A stretch of 19,422 nucleotides of DNA from Fomitopsis serialis (GCF_022376445.1 NW_025955591.1:1-19422), one strand, 5' to 3'. Shown: positions 8,780 through 18,324, numbered from the stretch's first letter. The notes: generated by a model not told the origin, from the sequence alone. Translations and numbers: made by a program.

Positions 8780-9407
8780 ATGAAGTAGACGGATTGCGAA
8801 GGCAAAAGGGTATTTGTACTGTGATGTATTGGTTGATAATGATCATCTCCTGACTTTTGAACGAACCAAGGAGCGAACTTTCAGGTTCTTGCCGCCATAT
8901 CCACAGTAGCTTGTGAACAACCACAACGATCGTTCCGAGTTGTAGTGAAGTATTCAGTATACTCAGTACCCTACATAGCAGGTACTTAGCTAAACACGAA
9001 CACGTGACCACGACGCGACGCGTACTGAGGCCGGACACTTTTAATCTTGCGACGCGCGTGATTACTATATATCATCCATCACACATTGGATACCACAACT
9101 TACGACGTCATTCGGGTCCGAAGCCAAGAAGGATAGAGGCGGTATCACAAGGTCGCGCAGGTGTCATCTAGAGATCATCAGCACTAGAGCATGTTACAGT
9201 GGTACATCGATAGCAAGAAAACATTGTCTTCGTGGTAATTCACCAACATACAATCATCAGATACAAGGAAGCCAATTTCACGGCCCAAAGAGTGCGCCAG
9301 TGAGCGACACAGAGGGCGGCGACGGTCGATGAAACACGGGAGAGCTGTGGAGCCATCATGAGCTGACATACACCCCGACTGTTATTTCGGTTTATGAAGG
9401 GTATCGC
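8780..9407. other. Convergent 3' intergenic region
   Basis: These 628 bp lie between the stop codons of the aldo-keto reductase (+) and the hybrid-binding-domain gene (-). They should hold both 3' untranslated ends. The ORFs here are short and have no recognisable motif. I see no repeat family or RNA gene. Confidence 0.5.
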
Positions 9408-10764
9408 TCACCGTGTGGGCACAGCCGTGCTCCGCTGTATGGGCGAGCGAGGATCCGCCGAACCAGGGTATACAACGCCCGGCGTATGCAGCGGCTGGGT
9501 CAACCCCAGAGCTAATGGGCTGAGCGGGCCTGACGCGGGCGACGCGTGGCCCGACCTCACGGCGCTGCTCAGCCTTGCAGCAGATCGGGATGCCGACGGC
9601 GGTGTCGACGACGGAGGGACCGGAGACCCCAAGCTCGACTGCGGACTGAGCAACAGACGATGCATCTGCGCCGCGCTCTCGCTCTGACTCCGCGCGATGC
9701 CTGTGCTCCGTGCGGGCGAAGACGAGAGTGGTGAGGTGGGCCCGGCACTCTGCGCGGACCGCGTGCGCTCGCGCGGCGGAGGCGTCGCCTGCACGGCCGA
9801 GTCCGCGTACTGCACGCCCTCGCGCATGCGAAAGCGCGCAGAGCGCGGGGTCGCACTGCGCGAGGCCGAGTAGGGGCTGCTCGCATGGCTGCTGATGCTC
9901 AGGTTCGTGAAGTCGGGCTCGATGTACGTCACGCCCGTCAGTGGGGACGAGCCAGTGCCCGTGTCCGTTTCGGTGTCTGAGCCTCCGTCGCCGGTGGTAG
10001 GCTCGGCAGCAGAAGGCGGCGGGAGCAGGTTCGTTGAGTGCTGGGGTCTAGAGCCTGAAGGAGTTGCGTTTCGCGTAGAGTGGACCCGCCTGTGCGCGCC
10101 TTGAGTTGGTGGAGAAAATGTAGGAGGGCTCCTCGGTGCTGCCGCAGGCGATCGCACGGTGTGCCCTACAGGCGACTGTGCGGTTGACTGCACCCTGCGC
10201 CGAGGAGACGGGCCATGTTCATGCCGCAGCACATTCGGCGAGGACGAGGTCCTCGACACGGGCGCTTGCCGGGGAGACTGCACGCTTGACGCGGGTGCCG
10301 CAGTGGGAGGCGTTCTGTTCGTTGCAGGTACAGCTGGAGGTACGCGCAGCTCTGCAGTGCGTGACACAGAGCGGGTACTAGTCGGCGCTTGGGGTGCTTG
10401 CATGGGTGTATGAGCGGACGGGATGCTGGGAGACGGCGCACTACTCGGGTTGCGGCTGGGAGGGACTTGGGCACCCGCGGGGACGCCTTGCTGTACAAGC
10501 GTCCCGTCAGAGCGCACTACCTTTACACGACCCTCGGCGAGAGCAGCACGGTAAGCATCCAGCGCCTCGCCTTTTGTTTTGTAGCCCTTATAGATGGAGC
10601 CTTCGACTTTGATAACTCTCGCGGCACATTCAGGCCTTCATGGAACCGATGAGCGCGTTCGCTCTGACAGAAACGCGTGCGTTCCGACTGCGCGTCACTC
10701 ACCACTGGTCGTAAACACCGGGCTCGGTGCCCACCGTCACAAGGTACGCAGCCCACTTTGCCAT
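9408..10764 (-). CDS. RNase H1 N-terminal hybrid-binding-type domain with long Ser/Pro-rich tail
   Basis: Two exons on the minus strand: 10764-10703 and 10635-9408, with a 67-bp phase-2 intron (GTGAGT..AAG, weak acceptor). The product is 429 residues. Residues 1-65 match the small domain at the N-terminus of eukaryotic RNase H1 (also called the caulimovirus viroplasmin-type domain): YLVTVGTEPGVYDQW, PECAARVIKVEGSIYKGYKT, and KGEALDAYRAALAEGRV. In RNase H1 this domain binds RNA/DNA hybrids or double-stranded RNA. No RNase H catalytic domain follows. The remaining 360 or so residues are Ser/Pro/Thr/Ala/Arg-rich and probably disordered, with an acidic patch (GGSDTETDTGTG). The first exon supplies the diagnostic GVYDQW motif and a start codon in good context. 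A nucleic-acid-binding role is inferred from the domain alone. Cellular location is unknown. Confidence 0.82.
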
Positions 10765-11390
10765 CTCTCCGCGTGCGTTGAGTGTGGAGGTATCGCCTGG
10801 CTCCTAACGAGCCAGTTGGGGTAAGGAGAGAGGGCGTCGCAAACGCTGTCGCTCAGCTTTTGAGTCAACCAATGCATGATCGGTTCCGACACACAGGATG
10901 CCGGAAGTTCCGATCAGAACTTACTTACGGGAAGCATCAATTTACGCGGCTGGTTTTCCCGAAAGTGGAAGTACGGACTACTGTGTTCGGAATGCCATAA
11001 GTCGGCTATGAGTTCGTCAAGGACCACTGTGGTTGACAGCACGTCTGAACCGAACCTTCAGGTAGTACACCCACTACCGAATGTGCCTGAGAGTGAGTAC
11101 ATTGCGGGTTTCGGGTCCCGGCCTGTCGACAAATAAGGTTAGTCCAAAACCATCCTGTCGCGGAGGCCGCACTCGTGAAGCTTATGCTGTGGCGCTCGAG
11201 AGATCGGAACACAGCGAGGTCACAGCGAGCCAGGAAATCCCACAGCCATATTAGTTCCAAGGACCTATGAGCAGCGTGCGGGAAGTTCAACGACAGCACA
11301 AATTACAATGAGCATACCGGATATATGTAGGGACATGAGAAAGCGATGAACCTCCACCAAAGCACGTCCTCCAGAAAGAGCATACGGCTG
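10765..11390. other. Intergenic region upstream of the hybrid-binding-domain gene
   Basis: These 626 bp lie between the start of the gene at 10764 and the stop of atg27 at 11391, both on the minus strand. They should hold the promoter of the former and the 3' end of the latter. Only short ORFs without recognisable motifs occur. No repeat or RNA gene is seen. Confidence 0.45.
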
Positions 11391-12506
11391 TCATACTGCG
11401 ATATAGCCACCACGGTTCGTGTGCCGCGGCCGAACAGCGGAGCATAGATGTGAAACGACGTCCTTGAACATGTACGGGACTTCCCTCCAGAAGTCGCGAT
11501 GGCTGTCGGATAGAGCGTCAATGAGCTGTTGCTATCAAAATGAGGTAATGATACGTACGGTATCAAGTCCAAGCCTGTCGCGCCATATGTAGAGTAGTTG
11601 TAGTATGCGCCCAGGCCGAAGTAAGCAACGAACGCGAGCAGCAGCCTGTAAAGATATGTAAGTCATGGTCACCAGTAGGGGATGGTTTCGCACTCACAGG
11701 AGGAAGAAGTATCCCAATCCCGAGCCCATATGGCTCCCGCTACTACCATCCCCCTCCTCCGCATCGTCATTAGGCTTGTCCGATCCTGAATCGGGAGGGG
11801 CTGCGCCAAAGCCGCAGCCAGAGGGCGCACTCCATTCCGCCCACATGTCCGAGCCATCGTAGTCGGAGAACGTAAGTCCGGAGCTTTCAGTTGAGCACGT
11901 AAGTCTCAGATTGAAGGTTTGTGCCCAGGAATCGTCGCTCGAGTCGGGGTACGTAGGGCCCTGGAAGGTCAGTATGATGCCCTTCGGCGCTAGCGCGAAC
12001 TCGCCATCAGCAACAGCTCGTCGCTGGACGTGCACCGCCTACTCACATGATAGCGACTGGTACTGGACAGCACTGCTGGACGTGGCCAGAGGGATGACTG
12101 CCACCGTACGGTCGTCCTCGTCGTCCTTTTCGTTTATTGTAATCAGACATGCCCGTGTCCCTGCTGGACACTGATCGTGAGACACCACGCATATAACCAT
12201 GAGCCAGGACCTCCAAGGATCGTGTAGACGACGAGAGATTGTACGAACCTGGTCCCGTGCATCCGTGCCGTCTTCGATGTCGAGGTCCGCACACAGATTG
12301 AACTTCACCACGTCACGCATGGTTGTAGGTGGGCTCTTTCTCTCCCGCATGATCCTGTGCTCGCCCGCCAGCGGTGTAAGATCATATTGGAGGTCGCCGT
12401 AGGAGAAGCGGCAGTCGAATCCGTCGTCCTGTGCCGACGCGTGGCGCGTAAGGGCCAGCAGGGCCGCTGCCTGAATGTAGAAGTGCGCCGCGCGAGAGAA
12501 ACGCAT
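11391..12506 (-). CDS. atg27: Autophagy-related protein 27 (type I membrane protein)
   Basis: Five exons on the minus strand: 12506-12249, 12170-12047, 11989-11698, 11645-11559 and 11502-11391; 290 residues. A signal peptide (MRFSRAAHFYIQAAALLAL, likely cleaved after ASA at residue 25) leads into a luminal domain of the mannose-6-phosphate-receptor-homology kind: FDCRFSYGDLQYDLTPLAGE, KSPPTT, CPAGTRACLITIN, VAVIPLAT, and KGIILTFQGPTYP. One membrane segment (about 218-239, GYFFLLLLLAFVAYFGLGAYY) is followed by the tail LDLIPHRDFWREVPY and a C-terminal YIAV. Yeast Atg27 cycles between Golgi, endosome, vacuole and phagophore-assembly sites with Atg9. Its C-terminal YSAV is a sorting motif, which YIAV matches as Y-x-A-V. 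The first intron (12248-12171, 78 nt) is in frame with no stop. The gene shares a 326-bp divergent promoter with the ataxin-3 gene. Confidence 0.93.
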
Positions 12507-12832
12507 AGTGGGCTTGCCAGTAGCAAGAGCAGTGGAAAGAAGGGGAAAAGAGAGGCGAGGACCGCTGGCAGGACGACCGGGAAAGGTGAGCGAGATGTTG
12601 GCGAGATGTGAGAGTGCCCGCTGCACGCATACCCGGCCAGCGCGCCACCGCAGGGACCCGGAGAGCGCTTACGTAAGAGACGCGACACGCGCGGGACCTC
12701 GAGGACTGGGGCTACGCGTCCGCGCGACGCGTCGCCTCCCGTGAGCCCTCCGCGCTGTGGCTAGATCCAGATAATCGCCGCTATATAACAACACCTCTAC
12801 GCCTCTGGCGCGCCAACATCCCTTCCACCAGA
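12507..12832. promoter_or_regulatory. Shared divergent promoter of atg27 and the ataxin-3 homologue
   Basis: These 326 bp separate the two start codons. A TATA-like CTATATAA lies at about 12781-12788, 45 bp before the ataxin-3 ATG. Two ACGCGT boxes (12714-12719 and 12727-12732) match the MluI cell-cycle box of yeast. The palindrome CTTACGTAAG (12668-12677) contains the TTACGTAA octamer. Co-regulation of the two genes is an inference from arrangement. Confidence 0.5.
12669..12676. promoter_or_regulatory. TTACGTAA octamer (bZIP-type site)
   Basis: Third identical octamer in the window. It lies within a 10-bp palindrome about midway between the divergent start codons of atg27 and the ataxin-3 homologue. 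Confidence 0.4.
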
Positions 12833-14717
12833 ATGGCCACCATCGACGATCTCGTTGAGCTCATCTACCACGAGAAGCAGGAGCCCGGCTCGATGCTTTG
12901 TGCGCAACATGCGCTAAATTCACTACTGCGTGAGTTGCATGCTTTTGAAGCCACAGCGATACTAAAGGATGTCCACGAACCACAGAGGGTGCATATGTGA
13001 GGACAATCTTCTGACCGAGGCCGTGCCACATACTGAGCGTTGTGGCGTCCAGTTCAATGCACCCGACCTATCCACGATCGCGCGCGAACTAGACGAGGAA
13101 GAAGCGCAGTATGATGAGGACCGGCACGGACAAGTAAGTGCGAACATGGATGACACTGGTAAGTGGCGAATCTCTATCATATACGCCACTGTGACCATAT
13201 GCGGACGCTGCAGGATTCTTCTCGGTGCAGGTCTTGGAGAAGGCCTTGCAGGTCTGGGGGCTTACGTATGTGACCTGACATACTCGCTCATACCTCGCTA
13301 ATGTATCCCTCTCGCACCCAGTCTCATTAGGTGGCGCAGTGAACGAATGCGCCCGTATCAGGAACACCCACAGTAGGTTCACTCATTTCAGTTCCAGGAA
13401 CCGGTTCCTGATGCACCGTTCAGCGCGCAAATTGCATTCGTCCTTAACCTGGAGCAGCACTGGTACACACTAAGGCGTTTCGGTGCGACCTCTCCACATC
13501 CAGACTTCAACCTGGAACACAGTGTAGGCCACTGGTTCAACCTCAACTCATTCCTCCAAAGACCAGAGTGGATATCGAAGACATACTTAGGCATGGTCTT
13601 GCAGCAGGCGGAGGCTGACGGTCAGTGCCGCCCCACTAGCATTTGGCATTCTATCAGGCTGAGCGATCCTACAGGCTACTCCGTCTTCGCAGTGGTACAG
13701 CAGAATCCAGACGCGCCACTTGCAGTCCCGCTTACCTCTGCTGACCACTTGGCCGCCACCATCCCTGAGAAGCCGTCCTCAACAACGGCCACTTCTCGAG
13801 GCGCCTCTTCTTCGCACGTCCTTGATGGCTTCGAAGACGAAGATATGGAACTGCAAGCAGCGCTACAAGCATCGCTCATGCAACAGCCATACGAGTATCC
13901 CGTGCCCCCTGCTGCCCCCCATCCCTCAGCCTCAATATCCGCCGCACCCACCGGCGCCCTCGGCTCCATGCGCGACTTCGGCAACACTGCCACCCCCACT
14001 GTCCGCACGCCCCCCATCGCCCCGCGACCCCCTCCCCAAGTCGTCGACCTTCGCGATGACGATGACGATGACGAAGAGTATGATCCCGACTACGTTCCCG
14101 AACCCGACGATGACGCCGGCGCCGTCAACGACGACCCCGTCGCCGCGAGCATGGCGCGGAATCGCGCCTTCCTCGCGCGCTTCCAGCGCGAGCAGGAGGC
14201 GGCGCTGCGCGAGAGCTACGGCGACGAGGAGACGGAGGCGCGCGCCGCACAGCGACGACGAGAGCAGGAAGAAGAGGAGGAGATGATCCGCCGGGCGATC
14301 GCCGAGAGCGAGGAGATGCACCGGGCGCGAGCCAGGCAGGGCCAAGAAGACGTCGAGATGCGTGGGCCGGAGGACGAGCCGCCCGTGGTGCCGCCCCATC
14401 CGTCGACGATGCCCATCGGGCACAGGGTGTACGACGACGAGGACGCGGAGCTCCAGGCGGCGCTGAGGGCTTCGCTGGAGGGTGTCCCCGAGGGTTTCAG
14501 GATGCCGGACACACCACCGACTACCGCACGCCCGCTCCAGTCTGCGACAACGTCCGCCCCGGCACCACCGCCTATACAACGCGAGCCCTCCGTCGCTAGC
14601 ACACAGTCCGAGAGCGACGCTTCGATAGCGACGGAGTCAGACTCGGAGCCGCCACCGCAGGAGCAGCTGAGCATGGAGGAGATCAGGCGGCGGCGGTTGG
14701 CGCGTTTTGGTGGCTGA
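12833..14717 (+). CDS. Ataxin-3 homologue, Josephin-type deubiquitinase with three UIMs
   Basis: Seven exons: 12833-12929, 12986-12996 (only 11 nt), 13053-13158, 13214-13265, 13322-13372, 13424-13620 and 13675-14717; 518 residues. The Josephin cysteine-protease domain fills residues 1-180. The catalytic triad is visible as C23 (GSMLCAQHALNSLLQGAYF), H118 (LEQHWYTLRRFG) and N145 (HWFNLNSFL). NMDDTGFFSVQVLEKAL and LGMVLQQAEADGYSVF are also family-typical. Three ubiquitin-interacting motifs follow: about 225-240 (DEDMELQAALQASL), 371-387 (EMIRRAIAESEEM) and 425-440 (DEDAELQAALRASLEG). A possible SUMO-interacting motif, VVDL plus an Asp run, lies at 294-306. The protein should trim ubiquitin chains in protein quality control, in cytosol and nucleus. 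It has no polyglutamine tract. The end (EEIRRRRLARFGG) is basic. The 54-nt intron 13621-13674 has no stop in frame, so a naive model would keep it. Confidence 0.95.
12986..12996 (+). other. 11-nt micro-exon of the ataxin-3 homologue
   Basis: The exon is AGGGTGCATAT, flanked by ACAG on the left and GTGAGG on the right. It completes a Gln codon and adds Gly-Ala-Tyr, giving LLQGAYF, the equivalent of LLQGEYF in human ataxin-3. Without it the reading frame of the catalytic domain is lost. Confidence 0.85.
13395..13410. repeat. Perfect 16-bp palindrome inside an intron
   Basis: CAGGAACCGGTTCCTG is self-complementary throughout. It lies inside the 51-nt intron 13373-13423 of the ataxin-3 homologue, between a premature TTTCAG acceptor-like site (ending 13391) and the real acceptor at 13423. 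In RNA the 16 nt could only fold as a tight hairpin or pair between two molecules. Confidence 0.7.
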
Positions 14718-15233
14718 GGTCGCGCGAGCGGTGCATACACTGTGAAGGATTTCGGTACATACTTAGGGATAGTAGACAACACGCATGTGTGACAGTATCG
14801 GCATCGATGCACTCAGTTATTTGATATACAGCGTATGCACACATTAACCAGGTGTCTGAACATCGCGCCTATGGCGTGTGGCAAATAAGTAGATTGCGAT
14901 GTATTGTAGGATATGAGGGTAAGGAAAGCTATGATACATAGGTCTAGGTCTACTGCGAAAGCGACGACGACACGAGACACGGCGATTGTCCATGCACGTA
15001 CACGCACGACAAGTCTGCAGTCCATCTCCTGCAACCCACACCAACCCGGCCATCGTGAAACGAAACAGCCACCACCACTTCATTATCCTATAGGAGACAC
15101 ACGTAACGTAACCCAGCACCAGTAATGTTACCCAGGATCCGTGTATCGCCCATCGAACATTCCCGACCCTGAGGATAAATACGAGAATAAAACATCGACA
15201 CACGGACACGGACATCATACACCGAACGGATAG
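14718..15233. other. Convergent 3' intergenic region
   Basis: These 516 bp lie between the ataxin-3 stop (+) and the stop of the unrecognised gene (-). They should hold both 3' untranslated ends. The ORFs on both strands are short and without motifs. Confidence 0.5.
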
Positions 15234-16940
15234 TCAATGCTGCTCTGCATTCGCAGCCGCAATTTGGCTCTCCACCCACCGCATCAGAACGTCCGTCTTG
15301 TCGCTCGCGCCCACCAGCGCCCCCGTGCGTAGCGCGTCGAGGATGCGCTTCCCCACCGCGTCCGTGCACTCCTCCGCACGACCGAACCCGCTCAGGCAGC
15401 CCCTGCGGTACTCCCCTCGGGCAGGCCCAGGATGGACGAGATGGTGCGCTCCTGGTCGGTCCCAATCGGGGGCAGGAAGGTGCGCAGCAAAATGGGGAGC
15501 GCGATGAGCATAGGCAGGTCCGCCGTCAAGACCTCGAGCTCGCTCTCGAGCTCCGCGAGGCCAGCGGCGAGACCACCCGCGCGTCCTCTGCTAGATGTGA
15601 CAGTGGCCTGAATGGCCTCCAGCAACGCCGTCAACGAGCTGAGGGCGTCGAATGCTTCGTCAACCGCCTCACGAGCCAGTCGTGTGGTCTCCTTGTCAGC
15701 CGAAGGCCGAGGAAGCATGTTAAGAAGGTCGTACAAAGCGCGGCAATCAGCTGCCGCGCTGCTTCCACGAACACTGGGTGCGCCCGGTGGGGACGGAGGC
15801 CTCGAAGGGGGAAGCTTCAAAGTGAAACGACTCGCCGGGGGCGTAGCAGGCGGGGTAGAGCGCGTTTGGGAAGTTGCACGCCTCCCATCCTTCGTCTTCG
15901 TAGAAGATAAAGTCGGCGAGGCCGGCGGGGTCTGCGGTGGGTTTGGTCGGTTCGAAAGCGCCACGAGGGCCCGCCAAATTAGCGAGATGAGAAGTGTGGC
16001 AAGGGAGTTTTCGGCGACGGCTGAGGTGACATAGCGACCAAGAGCGCGCGCATACACCGGCATCAGACCCTGCAAAGTCATGATGGAAGGATGAGCGATG
16101 GGCGTCCGCGAGCCCCTCGGAGCACTGGGCGCGTTGGGACTCGCTTCCAAGGCATCCAGGAGCGGCATGAGTTCAGTTCTCATACCGGTAATGAGAGGCT
16201 CGACGACCCTCCTGACCATTGACATCAGCCCGTCACGGATGGTCTTGAGGCCGTCGCCTCTCATGTCCGTCTCGAGGCCCAAGCCCAAGCCATCGAATGC
16301 CTCGAGGATTTCGCCAGCAAGGGTAGCGAGGCCAATGGCATGAAGCTGAGTCGCATTGGAGTTCGGGTTCTGCGGCGTCGGAACGAGATTGTTGTGAAAT
16401 GCCGATGAAGCCAACAGCGGTAGAAGATCGCTTGACAGGTTCGACAGCAATACAGACAGCGGTCGCTGCAGCGACCGGAGCAGTGCTCTATAGAGATGCG
16501 GGTTGTCACGCGAAGCCTTGATTTCCCTGTTCTTCATGTCAGAAAACTATGAAGCAGATGGCAGGGTGCAACACGCACGAGGCAATGAGGGCGCCCAGCG
16601 CGCGTCCACGCCCCGCTGGTATTGGCCTTCTACCATTCAGAATTTCATTGGGAGCACCAGGTCCGGTGGGCTGGGCAAGAGCCTTCGATACAGCCTCACT
16701 GAGCTTGAGACTCAAGACATCCATGTAGGAGCCGTCCTGTGTCACGGTAACAGAGGCTACGCGCGCCGAAGGCGGAGCCGGGGACGGGGAGGGCTTCCTG
16801 AAGGTCGAGAGCGACAGCTTTGAGAGCGGGCGCGCTGCCCTGTCGGTAGCCACCGCTGAGTCAGGGACAGGCGACATGACCGGGGAGGACGGGCGACTGG
16901 TCGGGCGAAGGAACGATGGAGTCTTGAGTGTCCCGTACAT
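15234..16940 (-). CDS. Unrecognised protein, one frameshift near the 3' end
   Basis: Two exons on the minus strand: 16940-16579 and 16526-15234, joined over a 52-bp phase-2 intron (GTGCGT..ACAG). I do not recognise the family. The first 60 or so residues are Ser/Pro-rich. Then come helix-rich stretches (LSLKLSEAVSKAL, RALGALIASEIKASRDNPHL, YRALLRSLQRPLSVLLSNL, GLETDMRGDGLKTIRDGLMS), a Pro/Ser/Thr-rich linker, and helices rich in Leu and Glu. The frame closes at 15392 after GLPEG. One extra base at the C run 15413-15416 instead leads into a protein-like tail (EYRRGCLSGFGRAEEC to MRWVESQIAAANAEQH) that stops at 15234, for 551 residues in all. TATTTAAA on the minus strand at 16983-16976, 36 bp before the ATG, may be a TATA box. 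There is no signal peptide or clear membrane segment. Confidence 0.75.
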
Positions 16941-18324
16941 TTTGTCGTATCGGTTTAAAAGCAGAGAGAGGGTGCTTTAAATACGGGATCAATGGTAAGT
17001 AGTGGGTGATGCGGGGTGCGTTGTCTATTTGTCCGGGTGGGTAGCGAGACGTGTCGGAGCCGGCGACCTGAATCCGAGGCTAATGAGGTGAACTTATCCC
17101 ATATGGAGGAGCAAGGGTTGTCAGGTAGGGCTGTAGGGCAAGAGAGTCCTAGGGTGGCCTGTCTGTGTCGACGAGAGGGAAGCCCAGTGGTCCGGAGGGA
17201 ATGTTGTGGATGTGGTATGTGTTGCTGCGACAGACATGCAGGTCAGCAACCGTCTGAGATGAAACTGTGGGACGTGGGCAGCACGCACCCAAGCAGCGAG
17301 GAGAATCTCATAGATTGGTAGCGACTGCGCTGAGGAGAGTGTTGCCGAGGCAGCGGGAGGCGGGGGAAGAGGCGTCCTTGCTCAGAAAACTGTCCGTGCT
17401 GGTATATACCTGCCTCCGCTTCCCACGCCTCTCGGGCCTTGCGCCTGATTCTCCTGGATCCGCCCCGCCTTGTCTTCCCCCTCATCGATGTCTTCGCTGG
17501 CCACTCGTCTGTCTGTTTACGTCCGCCGGAACACCATGTCCTCTCTTTTGCTGCCTCCATTCTCGCGCGAACACAGCGTCGGACAGCCGTTCAGCGGCCG
17601 TAGCCCTGGGTGCACGCGTGCAGGACCCACATCGGGCACATCTCGCCACTTGCTCACAAGAGACCCACCTCCTCGTGCCTCCGGTGGACAGGGGTGGAAT
17701 GTGGCCATCGATGACCGCGTTAGTGATGACACAAGGGTACGTTCGCCAGCCACGCAGACCCACCTTCCGCATACACGGGGTCGGAGCTCGTTGTTCCGGG
17801 CGTGCATTATCGGTGTGCGGTCTTCCCTTCGCCGCGGTTACATCCCACATTCGACAATGCTTCCCCATGTCCGGCGACGAGACCCACTTCCATGAATGTG
17901 GGGTGTCTAGGCCACCTTCCAACCCAGGACTGGGCTCATCTTGAATTCCGATAGTGACTGCTTTTTGATTGGTCGGCACAATGAACGAACGAGTCCTTGA
18001 CGCTAGTTCGACACACATGAAATGCTGACTGGCTTCGCGTTGCGCGTTCGCTTCAAGCACGTTTGTCTTCTCAACGCCGCCAGCAAGGCCGTCACAGTGC
18101 ACGCTGCAAGTGTAATGAATCACAACCACTATCAGAACGTAAGTTTCAATTGCAAATGATCAAGGCTACAAACACTTCGGATAGCAAAACAGCAGGGTGA
18201 TAATGCAATGGAATACAGTCTTGTATCAGCGAAGACACTGTCAACTCAATGTGCGGGTAGCAAGAATCGTAAATTGTCGTGAAGTCGTAAGAGGAAGTGA
18301 AAGACGGCACATTATTGGACACCA
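16941..18324. other. Long intergenic region, no supported gene
   Basis: These 1384 bp lie between the start of the gene at 16940 and the stop of the GH55 gene at 18325, both on the minus strand. Two long open frames overlap on opposite strands (17267-17944 plus, 225 codons; 17482-18129 minus, 215 codons). Neither shows a domain, a signal peptide or a convincing start context, and both are rich in Arg, Pro, Ser and Cys. GC-rich non-coding DNA gives such frames by chance. The first 50 bp probably belong to the promoter of the gene at 16940. Confidence 0.5.

Noticed and set aside
9408..10764. A full ribonuclease H1 or viral element
   Set aside because: Only the N-terminal domain is present. No RNase H catalytic motif, reverse transcriptase or terminal repeat is visible around it.
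13134..13139. A consensus GTAAGT donor inside exon 3 of the ataxin-3 homologue
   Set aside because: Using it would delete NMDDTG, a conserved Josephin segment. A second GTAAGT at 13159 keeps it.
13373..13391. A 19-nt intron ending at the first TTTCAG in the ataxin-3 homologue
   Set aside because: It is too short to splice and leaves the wrong frame. The 51-nt intron to 13423 gives HPHAQIAFVLN, which fits the family.
13593..14717. A 374-codon open frame starting at 13593 as a separate gene
   Set aside because: It reads through the stop-free intron 13621-13674 and is only the 3' part of the ataxin-3 homologue.
17267..18129. Long open frames on both strands as genes
   Set aside because: No domain, signal, splice pattern or family motif supports either. 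Both are Arg/Pro/Ser/Cys-rich, as expected from GC-rich spacer.
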